In this document: positions 60,942-64,000 of the stretch, piece after piece
Numbering within the stretch: position 1 is the stretch's first letter
Layout of the letters: each line of letters starts with the position of its first letter
Origin: UBA4582 sp002389265
GTDB taxonomy: Bacteria; Pseudomonadota; Gammaproteobacteria; Pseudomonadales; Azotimanducaceae
Assembly: GCA_943788825.1 (NCBI GenBank)
Contig: CALSRT010000003.1
Location: 62,001 to 126,000, forward strand
Length of the DNA: 64,000 nucleotides
Direction of reading: 5' to 3'
Made by a program: the position numbers and the translations under genes
Notes under the pieces: model-generated
The model's input: only the letters and a program-made list of their open reading frames with translations
Told to the model about the DNA's origin: nothing
Database searches by the model: none

Positions 60942-61119
60942 GCAAACATTCGATTTTCGGAGCCCAACTCGCGAAAACGGATTGATGCAAGCTTGCTAGA
61001 AGTTGTCTCCGGCGCCAGGCTGGGGGCCCCTATAGCTGTCTGATTACAGACTATCGGGTGAGTGTGCCTAGGTATCGCTCTGGGGTGCGGAGGTTATTCC
61101 AACTGAATCAGCCAGAATC

Positions 61120-61148
61120 TTGACAAATTTTCAGTGAAATTAGAGAAT
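61120..61148 (+). promoter_or_regulatory. Predicted promoter of tRNA-Met
   Basis: TTGACA (61120-61125) is a perfect -35, with a 17-base spacer and GAGAAT (61143-61148) as -10, then a GCGCG discriminator. This matches stable-RNA promoters under growth-rate control. The tRNA starts 62 bases after the -10. Confidence 0.6.
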
Positions 61149-61210
61149 GCGCGTCCTCAAAGGCCAATCATCACTCGCAGGTTGGGTTTTGAGGAAGAAG
61201 GTTGAAGTAT

Positions 61211-61287
61211 GGCTACGTAGCTCAGTTGGTTAGAGCACAGCATTCATAATGCTGGGGTCGGTGGTTCAAGTCCACCCGTAGCTACCA
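61211..61287 (+). tRNA. tRNA-Met (elongator, anticodon CAT)
   Basis: A 77-base cloverleaf with acceptor stem GGCTACG/CGTAGCT and encoded CCA. Anticodon CAT at 61245-61247 lies in the loop TTCATAA of the CAGCA/TGCTG stem. The paired first base and lack of the three G-C pairs in the anticodon stem indicate the elongator rather than the initiator. It marks the border between core genes and the variable region. Confidence 0.95.
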
Positions 61288-61294
61288 AACTCAA

Positions 61295-61423
61295 TTCTCG
61301 CGTAGCGAGAAATGAGTGGCGAAAGGCAATTCGCAAAGCGAAATGCCGAAAGCCGGTCTCCAAGACTCGAGACGCTCCTGCGAAGCGCAAACATGAAGGG
61401 CGGCAGTCAATTCGCGAAGCGAA
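61295..61423. repeat. Duplicated array of four short hairpins after tRNA-Met
   Basis: Four small inverted repeats with 3-base loops occur in 130 bases: TTCTCGC-GTA-GCGAGAA (61295-61311), TTCGC-AAA-GCGAA (61330-61342, extended by GGCA/TGCC), TGCG-AAG-CGCA (61379-61389) and TTCGC-GAA-GCGAA (61411-61423). Units 1-2 and 3-4 are offset by 81 bases and their surroundings align, so an 81-base segment seems to have duplicated and diverged. An open frame of 100 codons crosses it (61312-61614) but codes mainly for the repeat, so I do not call a gene. Confidence 0.65.
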
Positions 61424-62020
61424 ATGGCGAGAGCACGGCCACTACCCCTCAGTCCTTTGTATCTAATATTTTTCGGTTTGAGTCACACGCTGCTAACGAT
61501 CAGCGTTATGTCACGCTCCCACTTTATTTGCCTATATCGGAACCCCCGCAGCTATCTATCCACACTGACTTAGTCACAGCAGGCGACGTCTCATTGAAGG
61601 CCCTGGGGGGGTAGGGTTCGTCTCCGCTAGTATTAGTAGTACCTTCCGAGATACCTCAAAAGCTGAATTTAAAAAATAGTAGGTTAGCTTAAGCCTGTTG
61701 ACCTCTTCCCATCTTTAATGCCAATTCTTCGATGAGATTTTCGACTTTAGCAGCCGTTTGCCGAACACAACAGCTGGTAAATAATTGATAGGACTATGTG
61801 AGACGAGTTTTACTTGACCCATACACTCCCAACAGTATTTAAGGTTGGCGTTGAGCCCACCAATAGCCATCTGCTTGCCGCACCGAAACCTTTTGACTGT
61901 GAGCGCTAAGATTAGTTTTGACGTATATCCAGCGAACCGTCTGTTTACCGTGGCTTCAAGAACACTTAAAATCGAAAAACGCTAAATCGGTACGAGCAAA
62001 TAGCAAAAGGAGTATTTGCC
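61424..62020. other. Gene-poor stretch after the hairpin array
   Basis: About 600 bases with no confident gene. It is more AT-rich than the core. On the minus strand, 61715-61981 stays open for 89 codons without a start near its beginning; it has Cys pairs in a CGKQM and a YCWECMG segment, which could be a remnant of a zinc-ribbon protein, but I see no clear family. A good ribosome binding site for the next gene is at 62008-62012. Confidence 0.4.
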
Positions 62021-62476
62021 ATGTTTGAGACAGCTGATATTGCACAATTAGCAGCAGCTAGTGGAGTAATCCTCTCGATGCTCACCGTCGCCAAACAAAT
62101 ATACGATAATACTAAGCAAGCCAAGCTCGCAAATTGGGGGGTACTTTCTGAAAGGTATATGTCTGTCTATAGTCAAACCAGTAACTTAGAACTCGCAGAG
62201 ATAATCGTTAAAGGTCGAGAAGACTATGGCGCGTTAACGGCAAGCGAACAATTAGCGTTTGGCCACTTCTTAGAAAACCTGTGCATCGCCAATGAAGGCG
62301 CACTTGTTATGGCCAAAAACATCACTCGAACTGACACTGCAATGATTACCCTATTTAATCGCCACATACGTTGGCATTTGAGCAGCAACGGTGCGAGGCA
62401 GTGGTTTGAGCAGTTCCAAGAAGAACGTGGATTTCCAGAGGATCTAACGAACTCAATTCGAAAGGCAATCTCCTAA
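62021..62476 (+). CDS. Small membrane-anchored protein of unknown function
   Basis: A 151-residue protein that I do not recognise. The N-terminal helix (about 8-27, AAASGVILSMLTVAKQIYD) is long enough to span or sit on the membrane. A basic NTKQAK segment follows, then a soluble helical domain. The ATG at 62021 is preceded by AGGAG at 62008-62012 with 8-base spacing, a strong signal, so it is likely real. It stands alone in the accessory region. No function is proposed. Confidence 0.65.
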   Translation: MFETADIAQLAAASGVILSMLTVAKQIYDNTKQAKLANWGVLSERYMSVYSQTSNLELAEIIVKGREDYGALTASEQLAFGHFLENLCIANEGALVMAKNITRTDTAMITLFNRHIRWHLSSNGARQWFEQFQEERGFPEDLTNSIRKAIS

Positions 62477-62677
62477 ACAGATGTCACCACCCTACACTTT
62501 GCTAACGAGGCGCGCAAAGAGCGTTACCTAGAGGATGTCAGGTGCAAGATGATCAAACAATATACGCTAGGCATGACATTTCTCCCGCTTTAGCATCATC
62601 ATATTCGATGAGGGTCGCCAACGTTTGAGTAAGCTAGCCGTATAGCTTACATGCCCATTCATTATTGTCGTGGCCCC

Positions 62678-62706
62678 ATCCTAAGACTCATCAACTGGTT
62701 CGTCTA
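62678..62706. repeat. 29-bp direct repeat, copy 1
   Basis: This 29-base segment matches 63289-63317 with four differences and in the same orientation. The pair flanks the Sel1-repeat gene at a distance of 611 bases. Read on the minus strand in frame, it codes for a C-terminal peptide ending DEPVDES followed by TAG; it lies in the same frame downstream of the Sel1 gene's stop. Confidence 0.7.
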
Positions 62707-62734
62707 TAAGCCTATGGGTGAGGCTGTTGAGGGT

Positions 62735-63259
62735 CTAAGGATGAGCCTTGACCCAATCACTAGCCATCTGCTGTGCTTCACTGATGTCTGCTGGGGTCAT
62801 CATTTCTGCAACTTTATCTCTATTGGTCTTAGCGCCCTCATGTCCATTGGCTGCTGCGAGGTTCCACCACATGTGAGCAGTCTTATAATCCTGCGGTGTG
62901 CCTTCACCTTCATAGTGAATTACACCTAAGTAGTACTGTGCACCTTCATTTCCCTGCTCAGCACTGACTACGAACCATTTTGCAGCTTCCCTGTAATCCT
63001 GAGTGATACCTTCGCCTCTGTAGTACATCACGGCTAAGGCCCTTTGCGCATTAGAATTTCCCTTCTCAGCACTGGCTTTAAACCATTTCAAAGCCTCCTT
63101 ATAATTCTGCGGGGTGCCTTTACCACTATAGTAGGACGAGCCTAAGTTGAAATGCGCAGTGGGCAGACCCGGCTGAACCAACGCTTCAGCATCATCAAGC
63201 TCACTGGCACTAACGCTGAATGAACCTAATAAAAACAATAGAGCTAGAGCTATCCGCAT
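62735..63259 (-). CDS. Secreted Sel1-repeat protein
   Basis: A protein of 174 residues with a signal peptide (MRIALALLFLLGSFSVSASE) and three Sel1/TPR-like repeats of 36 residues. The repeats include YYSGKGTPQNYKEALKWF, YYRGEGITQDYREAAKWF and HYEGEGTPQDYKTAHMWW. I chose ATG 63259 because AGGA lies 8 bases before it; ATG 63268 would add three residues. Sel1 proteins bind other proteins, usually as scaffolds. No enzyme domain is present. It stands alone, antisense to the small membrane protein gene. Confidence 0.85.
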   Translation of the reverse strand: MRIALALLFLLGSFSVSASELDDAEALVQPGLPTAHFNLGSSYYSGKGTPQNYKEALKWFKASAEKGNSNAQRALAVMYYRGEGITQDYREAAKWFVVSAEQGNEGAQYYLGVIHYEGEGTPQDYKTAHMWWNLAAANGHEGAKTNRDKVAEMMTPADISEAQQMASDWVKAHP

Positions 63260-63288
63260 ACGTTTCATCCTGAATTATTGCTGTTCTT

Positions 63289-63317
63289 ATCCTAAGACTG
63301 ATCAGTTGGTTCGCCTA
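63289..63317. repeat. 29-bp direct repeat, copy 2
   Basis: Partner of 62678-62706. On the minus strand it codes for the end of a peptide reading VGEPTDQS then TAG, closely like the end coded by copy 1 (IDEPVDES). This suggests it is the 3' end of a former paralogous gene just upstream of the Sel1 gene. Confidence 0.7.
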
Positions 63318-63349
63318 CATAGTCATCGAGCTGATTGTTCATTGCCACA

Positions 63350-63571
63350 TCACCGCAGCTCCTCTGTCGCCAATGGCACCGACTCAATCACCTCATTTGA
63401 CTCGCTATCTCTGAGCGATTCGTTGTATTGAAAGAGATTCATAGGCGCGAAAATCAGGAAGACGAAGAAACTGGCTGCCTCTGCGATATGCCAGATCTTA
63501 ATGTCAAAATTTACGGCGTAGTACTCGCCAGTGGGCAGTGAAATAAAGAAGGTGATTGTAGTTTCAAACGA
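63350..63571 (-). pseudogene. 3' remnant of a broken membrane-protein gene
   Basis: On the minus strand the frame from 63571 to the TGA at 63350-63352 is open for 73 codons and has no start codon at its beginning. The peptide includes LPTGEYYAVNFDIKIWHIAE and a hydrophobic stretch AASFFVFLIFAPMNLFQY, which looks like a membrane segment. It begins exactly where similarity to the IS3 orfA ends. I read it as the tail of a gene cut by the insertion or by a deletion. An open frame of this length can also arise by chance in this region. Confidence 0.4.
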
Positions 63572-63798
63572 TCATCAGTTACCCGCTTGAGCTCTTTCTT
63601 CAATCTACGAATCTCATCTGGCTCTTGCGAGACCTTTCGATAATCCCTCGACCGCGGGCCATACGTTCTGATCCAGTTATAAAGGCTGCTTGTCGTGGTC
63701 CCGAGCCTGTCGGTCACTTCATAGGCACTGACATCTGCTTCAGTGACTTGTTTAACCGCCGCGATTTTAAATTCTGCGGGATATCGCTTTCTACTCAT
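63511..63798 (-). pseudogene. Truncated IS3-family transposase OrfA
   Basis: The 95-residue frame starts MSRKRYPAEFKIAAVKQVTE and has the helix-turn-helix of IS3-family OrfA (VTDRLGTTTSSLYNWIRTYG). The leucine-rich part DEIRRLKKELKRVTDDR follows, then similarity ends near residue 78 and the remaining residues come from neighbouring DNA. OrfB, the catalytic DDE part, is missing, so the element cannot move by itself. ATG at 63798. Confidence 0.8.
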
Positions 63799-63862
63799 AT
63801 ATTCACGTCTTAGTCGTCATTTTGTGCGACAAAAAGCTGTCTAACAAGTTAGTGGCGATTCA
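63572..63862 (-). mobile_element. IS3-family insertion sequence fragment
   Basis: The left part of an IS3-type element on the minus strand. A terminal inverted-repeat candidate is at 63838-63862, beginning TGAATCGCC and including TTGTTAGACA, 40 bases before the orfA start. The element then runs through the first 75 or so codons of orfA and stops abruptly at about 63572. The right end and orfB are absent. It marks past transposition and deletion in this region. Confidence 0.7.
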
Positions 63863-64000
63863 GTCGGCAGAGAGGTTGTTACCTTCATGGGTTTCTCCAA
63901 TCTTCCTCGAATGTAAAATGCTGTCATCTCTCTCGAATCTTATAGCGACCAGCACCAAGTACAGCGGCTTGGCCCGGCTGCTCGAGTCGTTTATCGACAG
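63863..64000. other. Window-end segment next to the IS end
   Basis: About 138 bases. On the minus strand an ATG at 63888 with GGAG upstream begins MKVTTSLPT and then enters the IS end, so it may be the 5' end of an interrupted gene. On the plus strand an ATG at 63918 leaves a frame open to the window edge (MLSSLSNLIATSTKYSG and on). Neither can be confirmed without the next sequence. Confidence 0.25.

Noticed and set aside
61295..61423. CRISPR array
   Set aside because: The repeats are short hairpins of differing sequence, only four occur, and no cas genes are nearby.
61312..61614. Open frame of 100 codons after tRNA-Met
   Set aside because: Its first half is the hairpin repeat (QFAKRNAES and QFAKRNGES), there is no ribosome binding site, and the second half resembles nothing known.
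62505..62535. Integron attC-like segment with TAACG and CGTTA arms, also seen near 61490-61505
   Set aside because: The arms are short, the sites are much smaller than known attC sites, and the core bases do not fit RYYYAAC/GTTRRRY. No integrase gene is in the window.
62651..62929. Plus-strand open frame of 92 codons over the end of the Sel1 gene
   Set aside because: It is antisense to the repeats of the Sel1 gene, which has a signal peptide and clear repeat motifs; cysteine-rich content reflects the opposite strand.

Overview
The window is about 61 kb of conserved chromosomal core followed by about 2.7 kb of accessory DNA. Gene content and order point to a gammaproteobacterium of the Pseudomonadales type (inference). 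The runs rplQ...uvrA-yajR-ssb, nadD-rsfS-rlmH-mrdA-rodA-mltB-rlpA-dacC-ybeD-lipB-lipA and moeB-prmC-prfA-hemA/TPR lipoprotein-lolB-ispE-tRNAGln-prs-rplY-pth-ychF match the order I recall for Pseudomonas, but here they lie close together. Base composition looks near 50% GC, lower than Pseudomonas proper. Lipoproteins, LolB, the MltB/RlpA enzymes and E. coli-type RpoB, RpoC and L10-leader features all fit a Gram-negative cell.

Region 1 (1-31.1 kb, all + strand) is the transcription/translation super-cluster. It holds the 3' end of a first tuf gene, tRNATrp, secE-nusG, rplKAJL-rpoBC, the str operon (rpsL-rpsG-fusA-tuf), then the S10, spc and alpha operons through rplQ, including a 37-codon rpmJ. 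Regulatory structure is visible between operons: an L10 leader before rplJ, a hairpin attenuator between rplL and rpoB, a promoter before rpsL, a promoter and attenuator-like hairpin before rpsJ, a terminator-like hairpin between rpsQ and rplN, and a strong terminator after rplQ. The two tuf genes are identical over the 223 bases that can be compared.

Region 2 (31.1-39.9 kb) holds an alanine-glyoxylate-type aminotransferase, uvrA (- strand) divergent from yajR-ssb with a LexA-like site between them, uppP, a stand-alone Lon N-terminal-domain protein, and a 3-methyladenine DNA glycosylase. The last two genes converge with overlapping stop codons.

Region 3 (39.9-49.7 kb) joins NAD synthesis, ribosome silencing and 23S rRNA methylation (nadD, rsfS, rlmH) to the cell-elongation peptidoglycan genes (mrdA, rodA, mltB, rlpA, dacC) and lipoate synthesis (ybeD, lipB, lipA). 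Region 4 (49.7-61.0 kb) holds hemA-prfA-prmC-moeB on the - strand. Divergent from it are the TPR lipoprotein, lolB, ispE, tRNAGln, prs, rplY, pth and ychF.

Region 5 (61.2-64 kb) starts at a tRNAMet with its own promoter. After it come a duplicated array of short hairpins, a gene-poor stretch, a small membrane protein of unknown function, a Sel1-repeat secreted protein flanked by 29-bp direct repeats, and a truncated IS3-family element next to what looks like the 3' remnant of a broken gene. I see no clear new multi-gene system. The most unusual material is in this last region, which looks like the edge of a variable island or decay zone next to a tRNA gene.
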